Shown piece after piece: positions 15,575-23,691 of a stretch of DNA of 64,000 nt. The DNA is from an uncultured Christensenellaceae bacterium. GTDB taxonomy: Bacteria; Bacillota; Clostridia; Christensenellales; Christensenellaceae. Below the pieces are notes generated by a model that saw only the letters and a program-made list of their open reading frames with translations, did no database searches and was not told the DNA's origin. The translations under genes were made by a program, and so were the position numbers. The stretch is taken from positions 48,151 to 112,150 of the forward strand of contig CAJUPM010000001.1 in assembly GCA_910588425.1 (NCBI GenBank). Reading direction: 5' to 3'. The first letter of the stretch is position 1. Each line of letters opens with the position of its first letter.

Positions 15575-16744
15575 CTAGGATTCTCCTGCGGAGTTTTCCG
15601 GCGGAGCGGCGCCTTCCTGTTTCGCAGGGCGATCCAGCTTGCGGGAGACGCGGTTTTTTAGAACCTTATAGATGGTTGCCGCCAGCGGAACGCCCAGCAC
15701 CATGCCCAAAATGCCAAACAGCCCGCCGCCCACGATCACCGCCGCCAGCACCCAGATGCCGGGCAGGCCGACGGAGGTGCCCACGACTTTGGGGTAGATG
15801 AAATTGCCCTCGATTTGCTGGAGAATGACGAGGAAGATCAGGAAAAAGAGCGCTTTCATGGGGTCTACCGTGAGGATCATGAAGGCGCCGATGCCCGCGC
15901 CGATGTATGCGCCGACGATGGGGATCAGGGCCGTCGCCCCGACGACAGCGCCCGTCATGGCGGCATAGGGCAGCCGGAGCAGGAACATCCCGGCCGTGCA
16001 CAGCAAGCCCAGAATGATGGCCTCTGTAAACTGGCCGACGATAAAGCTGGAAAAGGATTCGTTGGCGGTGCGCATCAGCCGCAGGAACTGCTGATATTTT
16101 TTTGGCTTTAAATGCGCCTCAAACAGCCGGGAAAACTGGCGGAGCAGCCGCTCTTTATCCAGCAGCAGATAGAGCGCGAAGATGATGCCGATGAGCAGAT
16201 TGGTGAGCAGGCCGAATACGCCGGTGATCACGGCCAGGGCAGTATTGATGACATCGCCCACCCCAAGGGAGATATAGCTGATCAGCTTCTGCACCAGCAC
16301 AGACCAGTTTAAATTGAGGTTGAGCAGCAGCTGCTGCAAAGAGGGGATGCCATCCAGGTTATCCGAGACAAAATGATACAGCCACTCCAGCGTCGGCGGG
16401 ATTTCCTTGCCAATGAGCGCGAAGCTGGAGACCAGCTCGGGGATGACCAGCGTGCAGATGAGCGCTAAGATGAGCGCCCAGGTGAGCATGGAAAGAAAGA
16501 TGCAGACTGGCCGGCGGGATTTGATGACAAACTGATTTTGGCTGTGCGGAAAATACCAGCTCTCCAGCCGCTTCATCAGAAGGTTGAGCACAAAGGCGGT
16601 GATACAGCCTGTGATCAGCGGGGAAAGCACGCCAAGAAGCGTTCCGATAAAGGCGCCGATCTCGTGCAGATACGTGATGCAAAGATAGATAGCGCCAAGA
16701 ATGAGCCCGGCTTTCCATAGTTTTTTACTTGTGATTTTTTCCAT
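15575..16744 (-). CDS. AI-2E-family (UPF0118) membrane transporter
   Basis: 389 residues from ATG 16744 (GGAGGG upstream); a longer frame to 16852 crosses the promoter and is rejected. Seven or eight hydrophobic segments, with the family's conserved C-terminal region GAVVGATALIPIVGAYIG, QQIEGNFIYPKVVG and LGVPLAATIYKVLKN. The family includes exporters named for autoinducer-2 (TqsA) and Na+/H+ antiporters, so the substrate cannot be assigned. The long soluble stretch in the middle is usual. It has its own strong promoter divergent from the ABC exporter operon. Confidence 0.9.
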   Translation of the reverse strand: MEKITSKKLWKAGLILGAIYLCITYLHEIGAFIGTLLGVLSPLITGCITAFVLNLLMKRLESWYFPHSQNQFVIKSRRPVCIFLSMLTWALILALICTLVIPELVSSFALIGKEIPPTLEWLYHFVSDNLDGIPSLQQLLLNLNLNWSVLVQKLISYISLGVGDVINTALAVITGVFGLLTNLLIGIIFALYLLLDKERLLRQFSRLFEAHLKPKKYQQFLRLMRTANESFSSFIVGQFTEAIILGLLCTAGMFLLRLPYAAMTGAVVGATALIPIVGAYIGAGIGAFMILTVDPMKALFFLIFLVILQQIEGNFIYPKVVGTSVGLPGIWVLAAVIVGGGLFGILGMVLGVPLAATIYKVLKNRVSRKLDRPAKQEGAAPPENSAGES

Positions 16745-16780
16745 GAGGTGCCCTCCCGGATAGGCTGAAACTATAAAGCG

Positions 16781-16809
16781 ATCATAAGGAAAAAAGAGAG
16801 GAATGTCAA
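16781..16809 (-). promoter_or_regulatory. Promoter of the AI-2E-family gene
   Basis: Minus strand TTGACA (16809-16804), 17-base spacer, TATGAT (16786-16781). Confidence 0.82.
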
Positions 16810-16845
16810 CTCCCGCGGGAGAGGAGGCAAAATGAAAAATGAAAC

Positions 16846-16874
16846 TGGACAAAAGCGGGGAAAAATAGTATAAT
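16846..16874 (+). promoter_or_regulatory. Promoter of the ABC exporter operon
   Basis: TGGACA (16846-16851), 17 bases, TATAAT (16869-16874). The start of transcription is expected near 16881, leaving a ~175-base leader. Confidence 0.82.
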
Positions 16875-16880
16875 GAAAAA

Positions 16881-17055
16881 GCAAACGTCGTTGGGGATAT
16901 GGCAGGAAGGCCGGCTTAGTTGACAGTGTGCGGAGAAATCTAAGATACTGAAAAAGTAGAATATGATTATCGAGTAGCTTGTTGGCGTAAGTCCAGATAT
17001 CGGAGGGACTTGCGCTTTTTTTATTTTCAAATTTCAGACAGAGGAGAGTGATGTG
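16881..17055 (+). promoter_or_regulatory. Attenuator-like leader of the ABC exporter operon
   Basis: The leader contains a complete terminator (16985-17022) between promoter and first gene, so the operon should be off unless the hairpin is bypassed. A 6-codon frame starts at ATG 16899 (MAGRPA, stop), and another tiny frame (MIIE) lies further on. Ribosome-controlled attenuation is known for the BmrCD-type exporter of Bacillus subtilis through a leader peptide. I could not work out a convincing antiterminator pairing, so the mechanism is inference. Confidence 0.6.
16985..17022 (+). terminator. Terminator inside the exporter leader
   Basis: GCGTAAGTCC / GGACTTGCGC with an 11-base loop and seven T, ending ~30 bases before the start codon. 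Confidence 0.85.
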
Positions 17056-18804
17056 ATGTATAAGATACTGGCAAAATCCATTCGGGAGTATAAGAAGCAG
17101 TCTATCCAGGCGCCAGTGCTGGTTTCGATGGAAGTGCTGCTGGAATGTATTATCCCGTTTATCATCGCGAAGCTGGTCAACGAAATCAAGGCGGGATGCG
17201 AGATTTCCACGATCATCTGGTATGGCGCGGCGCTCATCGCGATGGCAGGGCTTTCTCTGCTGTTCGGGACGCTGGCCGGAACGGCCTGTGCGACGGCCTC
17301 GGCAGGGTTTGCCAAAAACCTGCGCAGGGATATGTATGGAAGAATCCAGGAGTATTCCTTTGAGAATATCGATAAATTCTCGACTTCTTCCCTGGTAACG
17401 CGCATGACGACGGACGTCGCCAATGTGCAGCTGGCCTATATGATGATTATCCGCACGGCCATCCGCTGCCCGCTGATGCTGATCTTCGCGTTCGTGATGG
17501 CGTTTGTCATGGGCGGCAAGATGGCGTTCATCTTTTTGATCGTCGCCCCGATTCTGGGCGGCGGGCTGTATCTGGTCATCAGAAAAACCATGCCGCTGTT
17601 CCACAAGGTGTTCCGCAAATACGACGATCTCAACAGCTCGATTCAGGAAAACATCAAAGGGATGCGCGTGGTCAAGAGCTTTGTGCGCGAGGAATACGAG
17701 AAGAGCAAGTTTGAGGCGGCGGCAGAGGAGGTCTGCGCGGATTTCACCCGGGCAGAGAAAATTCTGGCGTTCAACAACCCGCTCATGCAGTTTTCGCTGT
17801 ATGCCGTGATGGTGTTCGTGCTTTCCTTTGGCTCCTATACCATCATCACAAGCCGCGGGCTGGATTTGGATGTGGGCCAGTTTTCCGCACTGCTGACTTA
17901 CAGCTTCCAGATTCTCTCTAGCCTGATGATGCTTTCCATGGTGTTCGTCATGATCACGCTGGCAAGGGAATCCGCGGAGCGCATTGTGGAAGTGCTGACC
18001 GAGAAAAGCGCGTTGGAAAGCCCGGCGGAGAACGCAGTTGCCGTCGTTTTGGATGGGAGCATATCGTTTGAAAACGTCAGCTTCAAATACTCCAAACGCG
18101 CGGGGCGCATGGCGCTTTCGGATATCAACCTTCAGATCGCCTCGGGCGAGACCATCGGCATCATCGGCGGGACAGGCTCTTCCAAATCCTCGCTGATTCA
18201 GCTGATTCCCCGGCTCTATGACGCGACGCAGGGATGCGTTCGGGTTGGGGGTATCGACGTGCGGGAATACGATTTGCAGGCACTGCGCGATCAGGTGGCG
18301 GTGGTGCTCCAGAAGAACGAGCTGTTTTCGGGCACGATTGCTGAAAACCTGCGCTGGGGCAACGAGGATGCCACGCAGGAGGAACTGGAGGAGGCTTGCC
18401 GCCTGGCACAGGCGGATGAGTTCATCCGGCAGTTCCCGATGGGCTATCAGACGCATATCGAGCAGGGCGGCTCCAACGTCTCCGGCGGGCAGAAGCAGCG
18501 GCTTTGCATCGCCCGGGCGCTGCTCAAAAAGCCCAAAATTTTGATTTTAGACGATTCCACCAGCGCTGTGGATACCAAGACAGATGCGCTCATCCGCAGG
18601 GGCTTCCGGGAGTTCATTCCCGAGACGACCAAGATCATCATCGCTCAGCGGACTTCCTCCGTCGAGGATGCGGACCGCATTATCGTTATGGACGGCGGCA
18701 GCATCAGCGCTGTCGGGACGCACGAGCAGCTGCTGGAGCAGAGCGAAATTTACCGGGAAGTCTATACTTCCCAGAACAAGGGAGGTGAGCAGGATGCCCA
18801 GTAA
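17056..18804 (+). CDS. ABC exporter subunit with degenerate catalytic site
   Basis: 582 residues from ATG 17056, with GAGGAG 9 bases upstream; GTG 17053 would add one residue. Six membrane segments occupy residues ~1-310, then a nucleotide-binding domain: Walker A GTGSSKSS, signature NVSGGQKQR, and Walker B LILDDSTSAVD. The catalytic Glu after Walker B is Asp here, and the H-loop His is Gln (IIAQRTSS). These two changes mark the non-hydrolysing half of heterodimeric exporters such as TM287/288 and BmrCD. Its partner begins inside its last codons. Multidrug or lipid/peptide export is likely; the substrate is unknown. Confidence 0.92.
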   Translation: MYKILAKSIREYKKQSIQAPVLVSMEVLLECIIPFIIAKLVNEIKAGCEISTIIWYGAALIAMAGLSLLFGTLAGTACATASAGFAKNLRRDMYGRIQEYSFENIDKFSTSSLVTRMTTDVANVQLAYMMIIRTAIRCPLMLIFAFVMAFVMGGKMAFIFLIVAPILGGGLYLVIRKTMPLFHKVFRKYDDLNSSIQENIKGMRVVKSFVREEYEKSKFEAAAEEVCADFTRAEKILAFNNPLMQFSLYAVMVFVLSFGSYTIITSRGLDLDVGQFSALLTYSFQILSSLMMLSMVFVMITLARESAERIVEVLTEKSALESPAENAVAVVLDGSISFENVSFKYSKRAGRMALSDINLQIASGETIGIIGGTGSSKSSLIQLIPRLYDATQGCVRVGGIDVREYDLQALRDQVAVVLQKNELFSGTIAENLRWGNEDATQEELEEACRLAQADEFIRQFPMGYQTHIEQGGSNVSGGQKQRLCIARALLKKPKILILDDSTSAVDTKTDALIRRGFREFIPETTKIIIAQRTSSVEDADRIIVMDGGSISAVGTHEQLLEQSEIYREVYTSQNKGGEQDAQ

Positions 18805-20689
18805 GCAAAACAGGCAGAAAAAAGGGACGGCCAAGCGGCTGATTCGCATGCTCTTTTCCTTCTACCCGGTGATGATGCCCGTGGTTGTGGGGTGCATCCT
18901 ATTCAGCGCCGTCGTCAACGCGGTTCCCTCCATCTTCATGCAGAATATCATCTCCATCGTGGAGACCAGCTGGCAGAGCGGCGACTGGAGCGCCGTGGGC
19001 GGGCAGATTCTGGGGTTCGTCGGCCTGCTGGTGGTGTTCTATGTGCTCTCGCTGACCTCCGGCTTCGCGTTCAACCGCATGATGGCCATCATCACCCAGG
19101 GCGCGCTCAAAAAGCTTCGGGTGCAGATGTTCCGCGGGATGCAGAACCTGCCCATCCGCTTTTTCGATACGCACGGCCACGGCGATATCATGAGCTACTA
19201 CACCAACGATATCGATACCCTGCGGCAGATGATCTCCCAGAGCTTCCCGCAGCTGCTCATGTCCTGCGTCATCGTGCTCTCGATTCTGGGCATCATGCTC
19301 TATTACAGCCTCTGGCTGACGCTGGTCGTGGTGTTCGGCGTGGTCTGCATGGTTTTGATCACGGGCAAAGTCGGCGGCAACTCGGCGCGGTATTTCGTGC
19401 GCCAGCAGGAATCCATCGGCCAGGCGGAAGGGTTCGTCGAGGAGATGATGAACGGCCAGAAGGTCGTCAAAGTCTTTTGCCACGAGCAGAAGAGCATAGA
19501 CGATTTCGACAAAATCAACGATCAGCTTTTCCGGGATGCCGAGAGCGCCAATAAATATGCCAATATCCTGGGGCCGATTCTCAACAACGTCGGCAACGTG
19601 CTGTATGTTCTGGTGGCGCTGGCCGGGGGCATTCTGCTGCTCTCAGGCGCGAAAAACGTGAGCTTTTCGGGCATGGCCTTTGCCGTCAGCATCACGGTTC
19701 CCTTCTTGAATATGACAAAGCAGTTTGCCGGAAACATCAACCAGGTTTCCCAGCAGCTCAACTCGGTGATCATGGGCCTGGCTGGGGCCGAGCGCATCTT
19801 CGAGATGCTGGATCAGCAGCCCGAGGCAGACGAGGGCTATGTTACGCTGGTCAACGCAAAAGAGGAGAACGGGCAGATTGTGGAATGCGCCGAGCGCACG
19901 GGCCTTTGGGCATGGAAGCACCCGCATCAGGACGGCACGCTGACCTACACGCGGCTGACCGGGCATGTGGAACTGCACGACGTGGACTTCGGCTATAACC
20001 CCGAGAAAATCGTCCTGCACGACATCACGCTGTATGCCGAGCCGGGGCAGAAGGTGGCCTTCGTGGGCGCGACGGGCGCGGGCAAAACCACGATTACCAA
20101 CCTCATCAACCGCTTCTACGATATTGCCGACGGCAAAATCCGCTACGACGGCATCAATATCAACAAGATTCGCAAAGCGGATCTGCGGCGGAGCATGGGC
20201 ATCGTTTTGCAGGATACCAACCTGTTTACGGGCACTGTGATGGATAACATCCGCTACGGCCGGCTGGACGCCACGGATGCGGAGTGCCAGGCGGCGGCAG
20301 AGCTGGCCGGTGCGCACGATTTCATCACCCGCCTGCCGGACGGCTACGACACCATGCTCACGGGCAACGGCGCCAATCTCTCCCAGGGGCAGAGGCAGCT
20401 GCTGGCCATCGCCAGGGCGGCCGTGGCAGACCCGCCCGTCATGATTTTGGACGAGGCGACCTCCTCCATCGATACGCGCACCGAGGCCATCGTTCAGCGG
20501 GGCATGGACGCGCTGATGCACGGGCGGACGGTGTTCGTCATCGCGCACCGGCTTTCCACCGTCAAAAATTCGGATGTCATCATGGTGCTGGAGCAGGGGC
20601 GCATCATCGAGCGGGGCACGCACGACCAGCTCATCGCCCAAAAAGGCAAATACTATCAGCTCTATACCGGCGCATTCGAGCTGGAATAG
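18794..20689 (+). CDS. ABC exporter subunit with canonical catalytic site
   Basis: 631 residues from ATG 18794, preceded by GGAGGTGAG; it overlaps the previous gene by 11 bases, so translation is coupled. Six membrane segments are followed by an ATPase domain with Walker A GATGAGKTT, signature NLSQGQRQL, Walker B MILDEATSSID and H-loop IAHRLST, all intact. A ~45-residue insert (WAWKHPHQDGTLTYTRL) sits just before the nucleotide-binding domain. It forms the hydrolysing half of the heterodimer. A terminator follows that also serves the convergent SLOG gene. Confidence 0.93.
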   Translation: MPSKQNRQKKGTAKRLIRMLFSFYPVMMPVVVGCILFSAVVNAVPSIFMQNIISIVETSWQSGDWSAVGGQILGFVGLLVVFYVLSLTSGFAFNRMMAIITQGALKKLRVQMFRGMQNLPIRFFDTHGHGDIMSYYTNDIDTLRQMISQSFPQLLMSCVIVLSILGIMLYYSLWLTLVVVFGVVCMVLITGKVGGNSARYFVRQQESIGQAEGFVEEMMNGQKVVKVFCHEQKSIDDFDKINDQLFRDAESANKYANILGPILNNVGNVLYVLVALAGGILLLSGAKNVSFSGMAFAVSITVPFLNMTKQFAGNINQVSQQLNSVIMGLAGAERIFEMLDQQPEADEGYVTLVNAKEENGQIVECAERTGLWAWKHPHQDGTLTYTRLTGHVELHDVDFGYNPEKIVLHDITLYAEPGQKVAFVGATGAGKTTITNLINRFYDIADGKIRYDGININKIRKADLRRSMGIVLQDTNLFTGTVMDNIRYGRLDATDAECQAAAELAGAHDFITRLPDGYDTMLTGNGANLSQGQRQLLAIARAAVADPPVMILDEATSSIDTRTEAIVQRGMDALMHGRTVFVIAHRLSTVKNSDVIMVLEQGRIIERGTHDQLIAQKGKYYQLYTGAFELE

Positions 20690-20696
20690 GCAAAGG

Positions 20697-20726
20697 AAAA
20701 CGGCTTCCTGCGGGAAGCCGTTTTTT
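20697..20726. terminator. Terminator of the ABC exporter operon
   Basis: CGGCTTCC-TGCG-GGAAGCCG with A-run before and six T after; usable on both strands. Confidence 0.92.
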
Positions 20727-20731
20727 CATGC

Positions 20732-21244
20732 TCATTTTTCCAGGAAGAATACCGGGCGGTCTGAAAAGAAGCAGACATCCGAGGCAAATTCGTTCAGATA
20801 GCCCAGCCGCCAGCCGGGGTACATCAGGCAGAAATCGCTCTGGGAGACGGCATGGCAGATGGCGCCCTTGCGCGCGCCGATATAGGGCACAGCGGCGACG
20901 TAGTGGTAGTAATCACAGCACGCCAGCAGGGGCGTCAGCGCGTGCAGGGAAGCGTTGAGCCACGGGTGCCGGGGGAAGATGAACCGGGGCGGCGCGGGGA
21001 GATCGAAAAACAGGCAGACATCCGGAAACTCTTTTTTGAGGTTGAGCACGGCATACCCCGCCAGCCGGGAAAAACTGCCGCCGTCGCAAAGGCGGAAGGC
21101 GCGGCAGTTTTGCTCGGTTATCATGCGCCGGAGCTGTTCTTTGAGCGCTGGGGCCAGGCGCAGGCGCGCGCTGACTGGCAGGTGAGGTGGGCCAAAGAGA
21201 AAGCAGGTTTTTGATGAATCCATAGGCGGCCTCGCTATACCCAT
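20732..21244 (-). CDS. SLOG-superfamily (DUF1273/YpsA-like) protein
   Basis: 170 residues. It starts at ATG 21244, directly after the XRE stop (TAAATG), or at ATG 21223. The N-terminal CFLFGPPHLP resembles the TGHRP-type start of DUF1273 proteins, GGSFSRLAGYAVLNLKKEFPDVCLFFDLP matches the Rossmann core where a ligand loop sits, and YPGWRLGYLNEFA is near the C-terminus. SLOG proteins bind nucleotides or nucleotide-derived ligands; YpsA itself affects cell division in some Bacillota, but the function here is unknown. Its operon with a small HTH regulator suggests controlled expression. Confidence 0.7.
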   Translation of the reverse strand: MGIARPPMDSSKTCFLFGPPHLPVSARLRLAPALKEQLRRMITEQNCRAFRLCDGGSFSRLAGYAVLNLKKEFPDVCLFFDLPAPPRFIFPRHPWLNASLHALTPLLACCDYYHYVAAVPYIGARKGAICHAVSQSDFCLMYPGWRLGYLNEFASDVCFFSDRPVFFLEK

Positions 21245-21553
21245 TTAGAGTTCGGCCAGCAGGCGAAAGAACGCTTCTTTGCTGCTGTCGGATAATGTGT
21301 CCCACTTCTCTAACAGTTTGCGCTGTTCCGGGGTGAGCGAAATAGGCTCGCTGTTCACCTCGGCAAAAAATTGGGAAAGGGAGATTCCGAATGCGGCGCA
21401 GATTTTCTCCAAAGAGGAGATAGAAGGAACATAGGATTTTAAATACCAAGAGGAAATGGTGGACTGTGCGATGCCAGAGCATTCCGCTAGGCGGTACTCG
21501 CTCCAGCCGCGCTGGGTTCTAAGCTCGGTGATGCGCTGTAAGATTGGGTGCAT
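21245..21553 (-). CDS. XRE-family HTH regulator (paralogue of 13214-13522)
   Basis: 102 residues from ATG 21553. Helix-turn-helix at residues ~10-62 with LAECSGIAQSTISSWY as recognition region, and a C-terminal SLTPEQRKLLEKWDTLSDSSKEA tail shared with the copy at 13.5 kb. It directly abuts the SLOG gene and is probably its regulator, perhaps also acting on itself. A TATAAT box is upstream. Likely DNA-binding repressor; the inducer is unknown, though the SLOG partner could sense one. Confidence 0.88.
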   Translation of the reverse strand: MHPILQRITELRTQRGWSEYRLAECSGIAQSTISSWYLKSYVPSISSLEKICAAFGISLSQFFAEVNSEPISLTPEQRKLLEKWDTLSDSSKEAFFRLLAEL

Positions 21554-21588
21554 TCGTTTTTCTCCATCTATATATAATGCTTCCTCTT

Positions 21589-21594
21589 ATTATA
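21589..21594 (-). promoter_or_regulatory. -10 element of the XRE-SLOG operon
   Basis: TATAAT on the minus strand, ~35 bases before the start codon; no clear -35 box, and no inverted repeat that I could call an operator. Confidence 0.5.
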
Positions 21595-21782
21595 GGGTTG
21601 GAAGAATTTGGTTTTTAATATTGCGCACCGTAGGAAACCATACGATTTATCGAAGGAAAGTGCGGAAGCCGGCAGGCATCGGGGAAAGGCGGCTGTTTTC
21701 AGGGCAAGGTCAAGAGCAAGTTCAAGGTCAAGGGCGAAAGGGCTTCTATTTCATGCAAATTTCAAAAGCTGTGCAGGGTCCG

Positions 21783-21952
21783 ACCAACCGTTGGTTCAAA
21801 AAAAGGATTTGCCTTGTTACTTTTGGCGCAAAAGTAACCAAAACGTGGGGGTGGACACACCTGCGGGATAACGCAGATGGCCGCCAGGCCATCACCCCCC
21901 AGAGAGCAAGCGCGCTTTGGGAGGTTATCTTCCGCGTGTGAGACACCCCCAC
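21783..21952. repeat. Hairpin-rich intergenic element
   Basis: The gap 21595-22182 has no gene. It holds ordered inverted repeats: CCAAC/GTTGG (21784-21794), GTTACTTTTG-GCG-CAAAAGTAAC (21816-21838), an outer pair GTGGGGGTG (21845-21853) / CACCCCCAC (21944-21952), and inside it CTGCG-GGATAA-CGCAG (21861-21876), ATGGCC-GCCA-GGCCAT (21877-21892) and the palindrome AAGCGCGCTT (21908-21917). The outer stem plus three inner hairpins resembles a cruciform or cloverleaf. Short frames crossing it in several readings are probably not genes. It may be a dispersed repeat or a structured RNA; no neighbour explains it. Confidence 0.55.
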
Positions 21953-22109
21953 ACCCCCAGCACTGTTCATCCCTAGCCTCAAGCAAAAGGGAGCAAGCGA
22001 TGGAAGAAGGAAAAGCGCTGATTTCATTTTAGCGTGGATTTGACGGGCGGTGGGAAAAGTGAACTTGAATTAAGTACACGAAATTTTTCCAGATAGTTTT
22101 CGTGGGGTT

Positions 22110-22129
22110 ATTAGGGGCTTGCCCCTAAT
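22110..22129. repeat. REP-like hairpin, copy 1
   Basis: ATTAGGGGC-TT-GCCCCTAAT, followed by GTTTAG. A second hairpin with the same GGGGC-TTT-GCCCC core and the same following GTTAG lies at 46114-46134. No T-run, so not a standard terminator. Confidence 0.55.
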
Positions 22130-22182
22130 GTTTAGAAATAGCCCTTGACCTTAATGCTTTGTCTTGGCATCAAATAAAAATC

Positions 22183-22211
22183 TTGACAAATTTGCCTGCG
22201 ATCCTTAAAAT
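22183..22211 (+). promoter_or_regulatory. Promoter of the T-box / ABC importer operon
   Basis: TTGACA (22183-22188), 17 bases, TAAAAT (22206-22211). Confidence 0.88.
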
Positions 22212-22217
22212 GTAACT

Positions 22218-22456
22218 ATTATTAGAACAGAAAAATGTCGACCGGGAAGAGTAAGCGTGATGCGGCCTTGAAGAGAGCTTTTGGGTGGTGCGAAAAAGCG
22301 GGAGCGCGCGGCGAAGTTCACCCCGCGAGTTTTTCCGGGTCTGCCCGATACAGCAGCGGACGGCTCTGCCGCCCAAAAGAGCGCCGCCGCAAGGCCGCGT
22401 CAAAATCAAGGTGGTACCGCGCAAATGCGCCCTCGAGAATCTCTCGGGGCTTTTTT
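22218..22456 (+). promoter_or_regulatory. T-box leader, predicted phenylalanine (TTC) specifier
   Basis: Contains the T-box core AAGGTGGTACCGCG at 22408-22421 and conserved stem I elements: GGGAAGAGTAA, AGAGAGC and GGTGGTGCGA. After the distal hairpin comes GAAG-TTC-ACC, which aligns with the usual GAAN-codon-ACC specifier layout and gives TTC (22317-22319), a Phe codon. The T-box bulge reads TGGT, pairing with a tRNA whose discriminator base is A, as in tRNA-Phe; tRNA-Trp normally has G. The terminator 22429-22456 forms when charged tRNA is bound; uncharged tRNA should favour the antiterminator and switch the importer on. Confidence 0.9.
22429..22456 (+). terminator. T-box terminator
   Basis: GCCCTCGAGA / CTCTCGGGGC followed by six T, alternative to the antiterminator formed with the T-box core. 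Confidence 0.92.
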
Positions 22457-22522
22457 ATTGCCCCCGCATCAAAACGTGAGCAAAGCAGAAAAATCTGCTT
22501 TCAAATTTAGGAGGAAGAAACA

Positions 22523-23548
22523 ATGAGCAAACTCAAGAAAACTTTGGCCGTTGTGCTCTGCGTGCTGATGGTCTGCGTATTTGGCGCAGGCTGTGCGAAG
22601 CAGAGCAGTGAGCCCAGCCAGCAGCCCGATGCTTCGGATAACGCCAGCACGGCGCCCGAGGGCGAAAAGTATAAAATTGGCATCATCCAGTATATGGATC
22701 ATGTGGCGCTGGATTCCGCGCGGGAAGGCTTCCTGGCGGCGCTGAAGGACAACGGATATACCGAGGGCGAGAACCTGGAAATCGATTATCAGAACGCCCA
22801 GGGCGATCAGTCCAACCTGGCCACCATCAGCAAGAGCTTCGTCAGCCAGGATGTGGATCTGGTGCTGGGCATCGCGACGCCGGCCGTCCAGTCCATCGCG
22901 GGCGAGACGGATACCATCCCCGTTGTGGGCACGGCTGTTACGGATTACACCGTTGCCAAGCTGGCCAAGAGCGACGACGCTCCCGGCTACAACGTAACGG
23001 GCACCAGCGATATGAACCCCATCGAGGAGCAGATCGAGCTTTTGCAGCAGCTCTGCCCGGATGCCAAGACGGTGGGCGTGCTCTATACCAGCAGCGAGGA
23101 TAACTCCGTGCTCCAGGCTGGCCTGGCTAAGCAGTATATCGAAGCGGCGGGGATGGAGTATGTTGAGATGACGGTTACGGGCACGAACGACGTTCAGCAG
23201 GCGACGCAGTCCATCGTCAAGAAGTGCGATGTCATCTATATCCCCACGGACAACACCTTCGCTTCTGCGATCCCCACGGTCTACGGCGTGGTTTCCGAAT
23301 CCAAAACGCCGGTGATCTGCGGCGAGGCGGGCATGGTGGAATCCGGCGGCATGGCAACTCTTGGCATCAACTATTACGACCTGGGCTACCAGACCGGCCT
23401 GATGGCTATCAAGATCCTCAAAGGCGAGGCCGAGCCCGCGACGATGCCTATCGAGAAGGCGCAGAAATTCGATTATGTCATTAGCAAAGAGTTTGTGGAT
23501 GCGATTGGCCTGGAAGTTCCGGCTGAATTGCAGGAATATGTAAAATAA
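22523..23548 (+). CDS. ABC importer substrate-binding lipoprotein (TrpX/COG2984 type)
   Basis: 341 residues. A signal peptide (KKTLAVVLCVLMVCVF) ends in the lipobox GAGC, so Cys is lipidated and the mature protein is anchored outside. A Ser/Pro/Ala linker leads to a periplasmic-binding fold of the ABC_sub_bind family (PF04392): YKIGIIQYMDHVALDSAREGF, VGVLYTSSEDNS, KCDVIYIPTDN. Such proteins serve TrpXYZ-type aromatic amino acid importers. The Phe-type T-box in front points to phenylalanine, or aromatic acids in general, as cargo. AGGAGGAAG precedes the ATG. Hairpins in the 143-base gap to the permease may lower downstream expression. Confidence 0.92.
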   Translation: MSKLKKTLAVVLCVLMVCVFGAGCAKQSSEPSQQPDASDNASTAPEGEKYKIGIIQYMDHVALDSAREGFLAALKDNGYTEGENLEIDYQNAQGDQSNLATISKSFVSQDVDLVLGIATPAVQSIAGETDTIPVVGTAVTDYTVAKLAKSDDAPGYNVTGTSDMNPIEEQIELLQQLCPDAKTVGVLYTSSEDNSVLQAGLAKQYIEAAGMEYVEMTVTGTNDVQQATQSIVKKCDVIYIPTDNTFASAIPTVYGVVSESKTPVICGEAGMVESGGMATLGINYYDLGYQTGLMAIKILKGEAEPATMPIEKAQKFDYVISKEFVDAIGLEVPAELQEYVK

Positions 23549-23691
23549 GCGCCTGGGCGCTTCTATGGCGCCCGGCATTTCTATGGGCAACCCATAGAGC
23601 GCCGCTTTAGGCGGCACAGGATGAACGGCCGGAGCTTTTGGGGCTTCGGCCGCATCGTCCAAAGAAGTAACAGGAAAACAGAGGGAGAACC

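Noticed and set aside
21700..21760. Possible CRISPR or tandem repeat (AAGGTCAAG-like units)
   Set aside because: Only two or three short, irregular units with no spacers of fixed size; no cas genes in the window.
21456..21941. 161-codon frame and several shorter ones across the hairpin-rich gap
   Set aside because: They begin inside the XRE gene or run through inverted repeats, have no ribosome site and no recognisable protein features; the region is better explained as a repeat.
22235..22526. Short frames of 60-90 codons
   Set aside because: They lie inside the T-box leader, whose RNA motifs explain the sequence.
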